Assembly (NCBI GenBank): GCA_002372235.1
Contig: DFJI01000005.1
Span: forward strand, 31,710 to 77,649
DNA: 45,940 nt
DNA from: Prevotella sp. UBA3675
GTDB taxonomy: Bacteria; Bacteroidota; Bacteroidia; Bacteroidales; Bacteroidaceae
Reading direction: 5' to 3'
Below are positions 1-6,727 of this stretch, in pieces. Position 1 is the first letter of the stretch. Each line of letters opens with the position of its first letter. The notes below the pieces were generated by a model. It saw only the letters and a list, made by a program, of their open reading frames with translations. It did not search any database and was not told the origin of the DNA. A program made the position numbers and the translations under genes.

Positions 1-57
1 TGCTTATACTGAAATGGCCTAAATCGCCCCCACTATCAGGGCGAATACCCCCACTGA
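1..57. repeat. Partial copy (right flank) of the palindromic intergenic element
   Basis: The first bases match the right-hand flank of the element centred at 1543-1614: both run from TGCTTATACTGAAATG through CCTAAATCGCCCCC with one difference. The palindromic core itself would lie to the left of the window. Here the element runs straight into Sel1 coding sequence, without the promoter, leader and signal peptide that separate the two at the intact copy. Confidence 0.6.
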
Positions 58-444
58 TTCGACAGGCTCTACGAAGAGGGTAAGAAACTCTATGATGCCA
101 AGAACTACACCGAGGCATTTCCCAAACTGAAGGCCGCCGCCGAGAAAGGCCACAAGAAAGCACAGTACCGGCTGGGCCGCTGCTACAAAGACGGCGAGGG
201 CGGGGCCAAGGACCGCAAGAAAGCCGTGGAATGGTTCAAGAAAGCGGCTGCACAGGAGAATGCCGATGCTAAATATGCACTGGGCAAAGCTTACCTGAAG
301 GGCAAAGGCATAGCCGCCGACAAGGCACAGGCCAAGAAATGGCTGAAACGTGCGGTGAGCAATGAGAATGGCGGAAAGGAAATCCTCGCCGAGCTGCGCA
401 AGGAAGCAGCCGAGGGTGACGAGGATGCGTTTTTTTGTGGTTAA
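58..444 (+). pseudogene. Broken duplicate of a Sel1-repeat protein gene
   Basis: Open reading frame nearly identical to the intact Sel1-repeat gene at 1880-2449, but with no start codon in place: a TGA at 55-57 directly precedes the homologous frame. The signal peptide is missing. Internally it lacks exactly 36 residues, one Sel1 unit, with the junction between the matching LGRCY and LGDCY segments of adjacent repeats, as expected for recombination between repeat units. The 3' end diverges after EGDEDA and stops early. An internal ATG at 226 could give a 72-residue product without an export signal. Sel1 repeats are helical-hairpin repeats that usually mediate protein contacts. The high identity points to a recent local duplication followed by decay. 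Confidence 0.8.
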
Positions 445-501
445 ATAATTTTAATGAGAATTTTATGTCTTGACAGCAGGGCAGCTTGAACACATCTGCT
501 C

Positions 502-1404
502 CTATTTCCACTTTATCTTAAACTCCCCTGTGCTGCTCCTATCTTGATTAGACCACGTTTCCCTTAGCACCTTTATCATTTGCAGGGAATCTAATTCATA
601 TTCGTAATTACATTTGGTCTTATAAGTTTTATTGCCTATTTCAGTGCTTGATTCAACACTCAACAACAGGTTCGTGCAGGACACACCAAAATAGCCTTCG
701 GCAAACAAAGGTTCGAGATCAAAGACGAATACTCTTACATCGCTTAGCGTAAACGAACCTTTCAACGAAGAATAGTTATAATTCCATTCACTCGTTTCAC
801 CCCTTGTCGGTATGACCACTTTCTTTTTTACTACGTTTCCATTCTCCCATTCCAAAGTATAGAATTCTGAGTACCAAGGGGTCTCCCTCAACCGCCCCAT
901 GTTATCACGCAAGACATTGTCGTTTTTGAGAGATATGAGTCTCCCCTGATTGTCATATTCAAACTTATAGAAGAAACATGTACCATCTAAAACGCCAGCA
1001 CAACTATCTACTCTGTTATTGACCATAAACAAAGTGTCATATTTCATCACATTCCTTTCAGAATTGTGGACAACGCCCTCAGGCCACTCTTCAAATTCAT
1101 GGCTTTTCACAAAGATGCGATTATCCCCGTATTCGTAACTGGCCTGATTCTTTTTCACCATCATTCCATTAGAAGAATCATTTTTCTCATAGCCTACAAC
1201 CCGCCCCTGCTCATCATAAGTATAGGCTATATGCAGATTACCACCATCTATAGAAAGCAACTTACCTGTATTAAACTGCTCATGCGACAGGATTGTATCG
1301 CCGCCTGTTGGGAGCAATACGGGGTTGTTGTTCACAGGATCAGTATCGTTTGAACAAGCGATAACTGATGTTACTACAAAAAGAAATACAAAAAATCTAC
1401 TCAT
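502..1404 (-). CDS. Hypothetical lipoprotein with YD-like repeats
   Basis: Encodes 300 residues with a lipoprotein signal peptide (MSRFFVFLFVVTSVIAC, Cys about residue 17), so the product should be anchored in the outer or inner membrane. Short segments such as YDEQGRV (about 64-70) and YDNQGRLISL resemble the YD/RHS-like strands seen in DUF4595-type Bacteroidales lipoproteins; this family link is tentative. The protein is otherwise Thr- and Asn-rich and probably beta-structured. It lies between the two Sel1 copies on the opposite strand, with the palindromic element upstream of its start. No enzymatic motif is visible and the function is unknown. Confidence 0.7.
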   Translation of the reverse strand: MSRFFVFLFVVTSVIACSNDTDPVNNNPVLLPTGGDTILSHEQFNTGKLLSIDGGNLHIAYTYDEQGRVVGYEKNDSSNGMMVKKNQASYEYGDNRIFVKSHEFEEWPEGVVHNSERNVMKYDTLFMVNNRVDSCAGVLDGTCFFYKFEYDNQGRLISLKNDNVLRDNMGRLRETPWYSEFYTLEWENGNVVKKKVVIPTRGETSEWNYNYSSLKGSFTLSDVRVFVFDLEPLFAEGYFGVSCTNLLLSVESSTEIGNKTYKTKCNYEYELDSLQMIKVLRETWSNQDRSSTGEFKIKWK

Positions 1405-1490
1405 TGTTCATTTTTTCTTTAAAAACGGTATTTCTTACGAATCTATTGTGCTTCATGATTCATTTCCTATCCAATGACGGGAAAAAATGC

Positions 1491-1660
1491 CTTGTTTCGC
1501 GGTAGAAAAGAGCCGCGATGAAGGGAGCATTTAGGTTAAATGAGTATAAGCAGCTATAGCGGATTATATAGTCCGCTATAGCCGATTATATAATCCGCTA
1601 TAGCTGCTTATACTGAAATGACCTAAATCGCCCCCATGATTAAGGCGATTCGCCCCCTCA
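1491..1660. repeat. Palindromic intergenic element, copy with CTATAG arms
   Basis: Contains a perfect inverted repeat with 28-bp arms (1543-1570 and 1587-1614) around the 16-base loop GTCCGCTATAGCCGAT. The flanks CTTGTTTCGCGGT on the left and GAAATGACCTAAATCGCCCC on the right recur at the copy near 13.1-13.26 kb. It lies between the divergent lipoprotein and Sel1 genes and contains no open reading frame of note. A REP-like or MITE-like repeat is the best description; a transcribed hairpin is possible. Confidence 0.75.
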
Positions 1661-1706
1661 TTCATGAAAGATTGCACTAAGAAATGACTAAAATCTCAGA
1701 ACAAAG

Positions 1707-1738
1707 TTTGGCTATTCCGATTTTTTGCTATATCTTTG
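1707..1738 (+). promoter_or_regulatory. Bacteroidetes-type promoter for the Sel1 gene
   Basis: TTTG at 1707-1710 and TATCTTTG at 1731-1738 are separated by 20 bases, matching the Bacteroidetes -33/-7 pattern. Transcription would start near 1745, about 135 bases ahead of the Sel1 ATG, leaving a leader that holds a 33-codon ORF. Confidence 0.65.
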
Positions 1739-1752
1739 CCTCGTTCATTTCA

Positions 1753-1854
1753 ATGCGAAAACCTTTCTTATTTATATTTATGATTAAAAAGAAACCCGAT
1801 TATACCGACGAAGAAGCTAAGAAATTACCAATGCAGTCATTTAGTGATATTTGA
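1753..1854 (+). CDS. Possible 33-residue leader ORF upstream of the Sel1 gene
   Basis: ATG at 1753 opens 33 codons ending with TGA at 1852-1854, inside the predicted leader of the Sel1 transcript and 25 bases before its ATG. The product begins MRKPFLFIF and continues with a charged stretch (MIKKKPDYTDEEAKKLP). It could be a leader peptide, a real small protein, or the remnant of a displaced gene start. There is no homology I recognise, so this call rests only on position and an uninterrupted frame. Confidence 0.25.
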   Translation: MRKPFLFIFMIKKKPDYTDEEAKKLPMQSFSDI

Positions 1855-1879
1855 ATAAAAGACATAAAAACTGTAACTC

Positions 1880-2449
1880 ATGAAAAGATTACTATTCATG
1901 CTGATGGCGCTGATAAGCCTCACAGCAAGTGCACAAAGTGCAGACAGACTCTACGAAGAGGGTAAGAAACTCTATGATGCCAAGAACTACACCGAGGCAT
2001 TCCCCAAACTGAAGGCCGCCGCAGAGAAAGGCCACAAGAAAGCACAGTACCGGCTGGGACGCTGCTACGAAAAGGGACGCGGCACAAGCGAGAACGAACA
2101 GCTGGCCTTCCAGTGGTATGAGAAGTCGGCCAAACAGGGCTATGCCAAGGCACAATATGAGCTGGGCGACTGCTACAAAGACGGCGAGGGCGTGGCCAAG
2201 GACCGCAAGAAAGCCGTGGAATGGTTCAAGAAAGCGGCTGCACAGGAGAATGCCGATGCTGAATATGCACTGGGCAAAGCCTATCTGAAGGGCAAAGGCA
2301 TAGCCGCCGACAAGGCACAGGCCAAGAAATGGCTGAAACGTGCGGTGAGCAACGAGAATGGCGGAAAGGAAATCCTTGCCGAGCTGCGCAAGGAAGCTGC
2401 CGAGGGCGACGAGGATGCAAAGGCCATTCTCGCGCTGATAGGAAAATAA
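1880..2449 (+). CDS. Secreted Sel1-repeat protein
   Basis: Encodes 189 residues: a cleavable signal peptide (MKRLLFMLMALISLTASAQ) followed by about four Sel1-like repeats of 36 residues, recognisable from the A-x-Y-x-L-G core (KAQYRLGRCYEKGRG, KAQYELGDCYKDGEG, DAEYALGKAYLKGKG). These repeats form alpha/alpha superhelices that bind other proteins, and export suggests a periplasmic role. The gene has its own promoter (1707-1738) and is followed by a strong hairpin. A decayed duplicate lies at 58-444. The C-terminal part is lysine/alanine-rich. No catalytic motif is present; function beyond protein binding cannot be assigned. Confidence 0.85.
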   Translation: MKRLLFMLMALISLTASAQSADRLYEEGKKLYDAKNYTEAFPKLKAAAEKGHKKAQYRLGRCYEKGRGTSENEQLAFQWYEKSAKQGYAKAQYELGDCYKDGEGVAKDRKKAVEWFKKAAAQENADAEYALGKAYLKGKGIAADKAQAKKWLKRAVSNENGGKEILAELRKEAAEGDEDAKAILALIGK

Positions 2450-2463
2450 AAAGGTATCATACT

Positions 2464-2514
2464 TACTATAAGTTTGCAAAACATCTGTTTCATCTGTTTT
2501 GCAAACTTATAGTA
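2464..2514 (+). terminator. Hairpin downstream of the Sel1 gene
   Basis: Perfect 20-bp inverted repeat (2464-2483 and 2495-2514) with an 11-base loop, starting 14 bases after the stop codon. It lacks a clean T-run, so termination is likely but not certain. It sits between this gene and the symporter gene that ends at 2620 on the other strand and may serve both. From 2515 to 2619 only a short minus-strand frame ending YTITQVGLSMEDM stands out, possibly a gene relic. Confidence 0.55.
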
Positions 2515-2619
2515 TAGTGGGCATTAACAAAACTACATATCCTCCATTGACAAGCCCACCTGCGTGATGGTATAGTTCGAAATGTTGAGAATAAGACAGA
2601 CCTCATTTTCGCGTCATTT

Positions 2620-4143
2620 TCATTGATAGCACTCAAAAATCTGGCTGACTTTCTGTCCGTCCATTTTGGGTGTCAGCAGACTGACGAGCCATACGACGGG
2701 GAAGCCGCCCAGCATGGCGATGGCACCGCAGTTGATGGGATTAATGGGGTTGCCAAGGAGCATGTTGACCACCGTGAGACCTACGCCCCAGACGAAACAG
2801 GCCCAGACCGAAGCCGTGGTCACGCCGCGCCAGTAGAGCCCCAGCATGAACGGAGCAAGGAAAGCTCCTGCCAAGGCCCCCCAGGAGATGCCCATGAGCT
2901 GGGCAATGAACGTGGGCGGATTGAGGGCTATCATGAGCGAGATGACGATGAAGAACACGATCAGCACACGCATCACCACCACCTTGCGGCGCTCCACCTT
3001 CTCCGACACCTCATCGTCGATGTTGCCTTCCTGCACCTCGCCCGGCAGCGATTTCTTGTCGCGATAAATGAGGTCGAGGGTCATGGTTGACGACGACGTG
3101 AGCACAAGCGAAGCCAGTGTGGACATGGAGGCCGAAAGCACCAGCAGCACCACTAAGGCGATGAGCACGTCGGGCAGCGTGACGAGCATTGACGGCACGA
3201 TGCTGTCGAAAGCCAGCTTGCCGCTGGGCAGCAGGGGCGGCGTGCCGAACAAGCGACCGAAGCCGCCAAGGAAATAGCAGCCACCGGCCACGATAAGCGC
3301 AAAGACGGTACTGATGATGGTGCCGCGACGAATGGCGCTCTCATCGGTGATGCTATAGAACTTGCCCACCATCTGTGGCAGTCCCCACGTGCCTAACGAA
3401 GTGAGGATGACCACTCCGAGCAGGTTCCACGGGTCAGGCCCGAACCAGGAGGCAAAGCCACCGTTCACATCGGGAGCGCCGTCGGCAGGCAGTGCAGCCA
3501 GCTTGCTCACGGCGGTGGTGAGACCGCCCTGCACATTGACAACGGCAATGATCACCGCCACAATGCCGAAGAGCATGATGATACCCTGAATGAAGTCGTT
3601 CATGGCCGTAGCCTTGTAACCGCCCAGAATGACATAGACTGCAGTGAGGAGCGCCATGATCACCACACAATATTCGTATGGGATGCCGAACCCCATCTCG
3701 AAGAGCGTGGAGATGCCTTTATAGACTCCTGCCGTGTAGGGAATGAGGAACACGAAGGCAATGACGGAGGCTACGACACGCAGGCCCTGGCTGTCGAACC
3801 GAGTGCCGAAGAAGTCGGGCATGGTGCGGCTCTCAATGTGCTGCGTCATCAGCTTGGTGCGCCGCCCCAGCACGAGCCAGGCCATCAACGAGCCGATGAG
3901 GGCATTGCCGATGCCGATCCACGTAGAGGAGAGGCCATACTTCCATCCGAACTGTCCGGCATAGCCCACAAAGACCACTGCCGAGAAATAACTGGTGCCA
4001 TAGGCAAAGGCGGTGAGCCACGGGCCTACGGAGCGACCGCCCAGCACGAACCCATCAACCGAACTGGCCTGTTTGCGGGAATAGACTCCCACTGCCACCA
4101 TCACGGCCAGAAAGATAATGGTGAGAAGAACTTTGATAAACAT
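2620..4143 (-). CDS. Sodium:solute symporter (SSS family, PutP-like)
   Basis: Encodes 507 residues with about 13 hydrophobic membrane segments, the normal size for the solute:sodium symporter family (PF00474). The N-terminus (TIIFLAVMVAVGVYSRKQAS, then DGFVLGGRS and GPWLTAFAYGTSYFSAV) is the characteristic first two helices including the conserved serine/threonine-rich stretch near the sodium site. It sits in the inner membrane and couples sodium entry to uptake of a small solute that cannot be named from sequence. It starts 18 bases after the stop of the porin gene upstream, so the two are probably one operon: outer-membrane channel plus inner-membrane importer. No promoter lies in the gap. 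Confidence 0.85.
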   Translation of the reverse strand: MFIKVLLTIIFLAVMVAVGVYSRKQASSVDGFVLGGRSVGPWLTAFAYGTSYFSAVVFVGYAGQFGWKYGLSSTWIGIGNALIGSLMAWLVLGRRTKLMTQHIESRTMPDFFGTRFDSQGLRVVASVIAFVFLIPYTAGVYKGISTLFEMGFGIPYEYCVVIMALLTAVYVILGGYKATAMNDFIQGIIMLFGIVAVIIAVVNVQGGLTTAVSKLAALPADGAPDVNGGFASWFGPDPWNLLGVVILTSLGTWGLPQMVGKFYSITDESAIRRGTIISTVFALIVAGGCYFLGGFGRLFGTPPLLPSGKLAFDSIVPSMLVTLPDVLIALVVLLVLSASMSTLASLVLTSSSTMTLDLIYRDKKSLPGEVQEGNIDDEVSEKVERRKVVVMRVLIVFFIVISLMIALNPPTFIAQLMGISWGALAGAFLAPFMLGLYWRGVTTASVWACFVWGVGLTVVNMLLGNPINPINCGAIAMLGGFPVVWLVSLLTPKMDGQKVSQIFECYQ

Positions 4144-4161
4144 TGAAAAAACACCCTTAAT

Positions 4162-5253
4162 TTAAAATGCTACCTGTACCTGAGCCTGCACCCAGTTATA
4201 GTCGCCGTCGGCTATCTGGGAACCGCAGATGCAGCGCGTGTATTGCAACTGCAAGCGACACTTCTTGTAGAACCAGTATTGCAGTCCGGCCGTCAGATTG
4301 AGCTGCCGCCAGCCAGCCACGTCCTTGTTGCGGTCGTAGTAATCGCCGGAAGCCACGAAGTCGATGCCCTCGACGAGCGGCACACAGGCGGTGAGATAGC
4401 CGCCCAGAGAGGTCACGCTGCCGTCCTTGCCCATGAGGCCCTCGGCACGCAGGCTGACGGGACGGGCCTCCTTGAACCGGCTTGCCGCATAGTTGGCAAA
4501 CTTATACTCAGCACCCACGCTCACGCGGTCACGACGATAGTTATCGCCCTCCTTGATGTCGGGGTTCCAGGCTGCCGTGCCTACGGCGTTGCCCGTGCCC
4601 AGATAGCCCGAGGCCACGAGGCGCAGACCCGACAGCGGACGCACTTCGAGCTTGGCGAGGAAATCTTTCTGATTGTTCCGATCCTTGCGGTTGATGCCCT
4701 GGCCGCTCATGAGCGCCAGTTCATAGTGCAGCACGTCATTGAACAGATCGCCAAAGACCATCAGCCCCATGTCGCGGCCATAGTTCACGCCATTGAGCGG
4801 ATCAGGGCCCTCGCCTGCCAGATAGAGCACGGCCTGCGAATAGACGTCGATGAGCTCTAACTGCGTGGGCGACATGGGATTTTCCATCGTAAAGGAATGC
4901 TTGAATTGGCCGAGGCGGACGGTCAGTTCCTTGTTTTTTGTGAAACGATAATCAGTGTAGAACTCCTGCACCACGCTACTGAAATCGTGCATGAACAGGA
5001 ACGACCAGCGGTCGGTGATGCGAGCTTTGGCCCAGAGAAGTGTGCGTTTCAGGTTGTAGCTGTTGACAGGCTCTCCATTAGAATCCAGATATGACCAGCC
5101 TGCCTGGGCATAGCCATTGAGCGTGATGCGACTGGTGATGTTGGAGAGCCAGTCAGTTTTCTGCGAGGCTTCTTGCCCCATAGTCGCCTGACTGCTCATG
5201 GCTGCTAAGAGCACGGCCAACGTGGCTGTTCGGAAAAAGCGTTGTTTCATCAT
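4162..5253 (-). CDS. Outer-membrane porin (phosphate-selective porin O/P type)
   Basis: The start at 5253 (or the next ATG, 5250) gives a normal signal peptide, MMKQRFFRTATLAVLLAAM..., ending near ATMGQ; longer frames upstream would put extra residues before it and overlap the promoter. The mature protein is about 340 residues, rich in alternating aromatic/polar beta strands (ITLNGYAQAGWSY, WSFLFMHDFSS, LTVRLGQFKHSF) and ends in aromatic F, as outer-membrane barrels do. The RLGQFKxxF motif and MSPTQLEL segment are typical of the OprP/OprO-like porin family (PF07396) in Bacteroidales. It probably lets small anions or other solutes into the periplasm. It is the first gene of a pair with the SSS symporter downstream. 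Confidence 0.8.
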   Translation of the reverse strand: MMKQRFFRTATLAVLLAAMSSQATMGQEASQKTDWLSNITSRITLNGYAQAGWSYLDSNGEPVNSYNLKRTLLWAKARITDRWSFLFMHDFSSVVQEFYTDYRFTKNKELTVRLGQFKHSFTMENPMSPTQLELIDVYSQAVLYLAGEGPDPLNGVNYGRDMGLMVFGDLFNDVLHYELALMSGQGINRKDRNNQKDFLAKLEVRPLSGLRLVASGYLGTGNAVGTAAWNPDIKEGDNYRRDRVSVGAEYKFANYAASRFKEARPVSLRAEGLMGKDGSVTSLGGYLTACVPLVEGIDFVASGDYYDRNKDVAGWRQLNLTAGLQYWFYKKCRLQLQYTRCICGSQIADGDYNWVQAQVQVAF

Positions 5254-5283
5254 GTTCGTTTTAGGAATGAGTATCTTTGGCCG

Positions 5284-5291
5284 CAAAGTTA
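5284..5291 (-). promoter_or_regulatory. -7 element for the porin-symporter operon
   Basis: TAACTTTG on the minus strand, about 30 bases ahead of the porin ATG. It is one base off TAnnTTTG spacing expectations and no clear -33 TTTG is present, so the call is moderate. Confidence 0.4.
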
Positions 5292-5382
5292 CATATTAAT
5301 TCGGTAAAATATACGAAATCATTCGAATTCTTGCATATTTTTGTAGCAAAAGAATGTTTTCTGTATCTTTATAATATTTTTC

Positions 5383-5413
5383 TTGCACAATTGGATTTTT
5401 TTTATTTACTTTG
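5383..5413 (+). promoter_or_regulatory. Promoter of the GH127-like gene
   Basis: TTG at 5383-5385 and TTACTTTG at 5406-5413 with 20 bases between them, 26 bases before the chosen ATG at 5439. This position also argues against start codons upstream of 5439. Confidence 0.5.
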
Positions 5414-5438
5414 CAAGAAAAGTAAAACGCTTCTATCA

Positions 5439-6530
5439 ATGACTAATATCGGAAAGCTACACCTCGTCGCACTGGCCGTTGCCATCGCCTACTGCGCATC
5501 GGCACTGTCGCAACGCATCAGCGAAATACCCTCCACACAGGTTCGTCTCTCTGACCAGTTCTGGGCTCCGCGTATTGAAGTGAACCGCACGGACAGTATT
5601 TCTCAGGCATCCGAGGAATGCGAACAAGGCGCCCCCACAACCTGCTGCGAGACCTGCGCCGTCATTGCCAACGTGCATCGGAACTACCGCATGTTTCTGG
5701 CCACGGGCGAGAGCAAATATATAGATGTATGCGAGCGCGCGCTATATAATAATGAGGTGGTGAGCAGCGTGCCGAGCCTCGCGGCATCGGTACTGGGGGT
5801 TGCTTACGCGGTAAGGGAGAGCTCCGAGAACTCCGAGACCTCAGAACTCTCTCCCACCATCTTCGTGAATCTCTACCTCCAGAGCAAGGTCACCGTGGGG
5901 AAGGTGGAACTGGAGCAAATCACCGACTACCCCTGGGACGGGAAAATACGAATCAGGATCAACAAGGGAGGCGGCTGGTTCGTCCTCAAACTGCGCGTGC
6001 CAGGGTGGCTGAAACAGCATTCTGCGGCTATCTTGCCCCATACCTATGCCGACCGTGCGCGCCCCTACTCCATCAAGGTGAACAAACGGTCGTTCTATCC
6101 CGAAATACGCGACTACATCACGCTGAAGCGAAGATGGAAGAAAGGCGATGTGATTGAGCTGGACCTGCCAATGGACGTGCGCCGCATCAAGGCCAACGAC
6201 AATGACGAGGACTTGCGCGGAAAGGTGGCACTGGAGCGCGGCCCCATCGTGTTCTGTCTGGAAGGAAAGGATCAGGCCGACCATCATGTATCCAATAAAT
6301 TTATCCTGCCGTCGGCCCCCATCACAGCGCACTTCGAGGCTGATTTGCTCGGAGGCATCATGATGCTGGAAGGCGAAGCCTGGCAGGTGGAACAGAACGG
6401 CGAGGTGAGCAAGACGACATTCCGCGCCATCCCATACGCTGCAAGTAAGCATCGCGGACACGACAAGATGGAGGTGTGGGTGGCCGACAATCCCGCAACG
6501 GCCAGCGCCGCACCAGCAGGAGACGATTGA
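5439..6530 (+). CDS. Degenerate GH127-like (DUF1680) protein lacking its catalytic centre
   Basis: An uninterrupted 363-residue frame beginning MTNIGKLHLVALAVAIAY (signal peptide). It has the N-terminal GH127 signature (VRLSDQFWAPRIEVNRT) and the C-terminal beta domain (TDYPWDGKIRI, KLRVPGWL, KRRWKKGDVIELDLPM, KVALERGPIVFCLE) but is only about half the usual 620-800 residues. Two in-frame losses explain this: roughly 290 residues between SEECEQ and CCETCAVIANV, and about 35 between NNEVVSS and VPSLAASVL. The second removes the Cys-Cys pair that holds the zinc and the nucleophile in beta-L-arabinofuranosidases such as HypBA1; the first removes the acid/base Glu. The Glu-Thr-Cys zinc half-site survives. 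A repeat-like segment ESSENSETSELS replaces loop sequence. Probably a pseudogene kept in frame, or a binding protein. Confidence 0.75.
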   Translation: MTNIGKLHLVALAVAIAYCASALSQRISEIPSTQVRLSDQFWAPRIEVNRTDSISQASEECEQGAPTTCCETCAVIANVHRNYRMFLATGESKYIDVCERALYNNEVVSSVPSLAASVLGVAYAVRESSENSETSELSPTIFVNLYLQSKVTVGKVELEQITDYPWDGKIRIRINKGGGWFVLKLRVPGWLKQHSAAILPHTYADRARPYSIKVNKRSFYPEIRDYITLKRRWKKGDVIELDLPMDVRRIKANDNDEDLRGKVALERGPIVFCLEGKDQADHHVSNKFILPSAPITAHFEADLLGGIMMLEGEAWQVEQNGEVSKTTFRAIPYAASKHRGHDKMEVWVADNPATASAAPAGDD

Positions 6531-6617
6531 CCGCTGGGACGCAGACCACTGTCCATCGAGAAGCATTAGGAGACAATCGACCGCTGAGCCACAGACCGCT
6601 GCCCATTGAGGAATGAT
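6518..6617. repeat. Two tandem copies of a 50-bp unit across the GH127-like stop codon
   Basis: The segment beginning AGGAGACGATTGACCGCTG at 6518 is repeated at 6568 as AGGAGACAATCGACCGCTG, period 50, with scattered differences along both units (CAGACCACTGTCCAT against CAGACCGCTGCCCAT). The stop codon 6528-6530 lies in the first unit, so the C-terminal residues and the spacer share an origin. Confidence 0.6.
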
Positions 6618-6727
6618 ACAGCGAGAGAGGAAGCTCTTTTCCTCTAAAGAAATTTAAATTCGCCATGAAACCACTCTGTAAATCGTAGTTTTTGCCTAAA
6701 TTTGCACCCCAAAAAAGAAAAAAGGTA

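Noticed and set aside
502..1404. RHS/YD-repeat toxin
   Set aside because: Only two short YD-like phrases occur, the protein is 300 residues with a lipoprotein signal, and there is no toxin domain or immunity gene next to it.
2515..2619. Minus-strand frame ending YTITQVGLSMEDM
   Set aside because: About 20 residues with no start or context. It looks like it could be a gene relic but there is too little to call.
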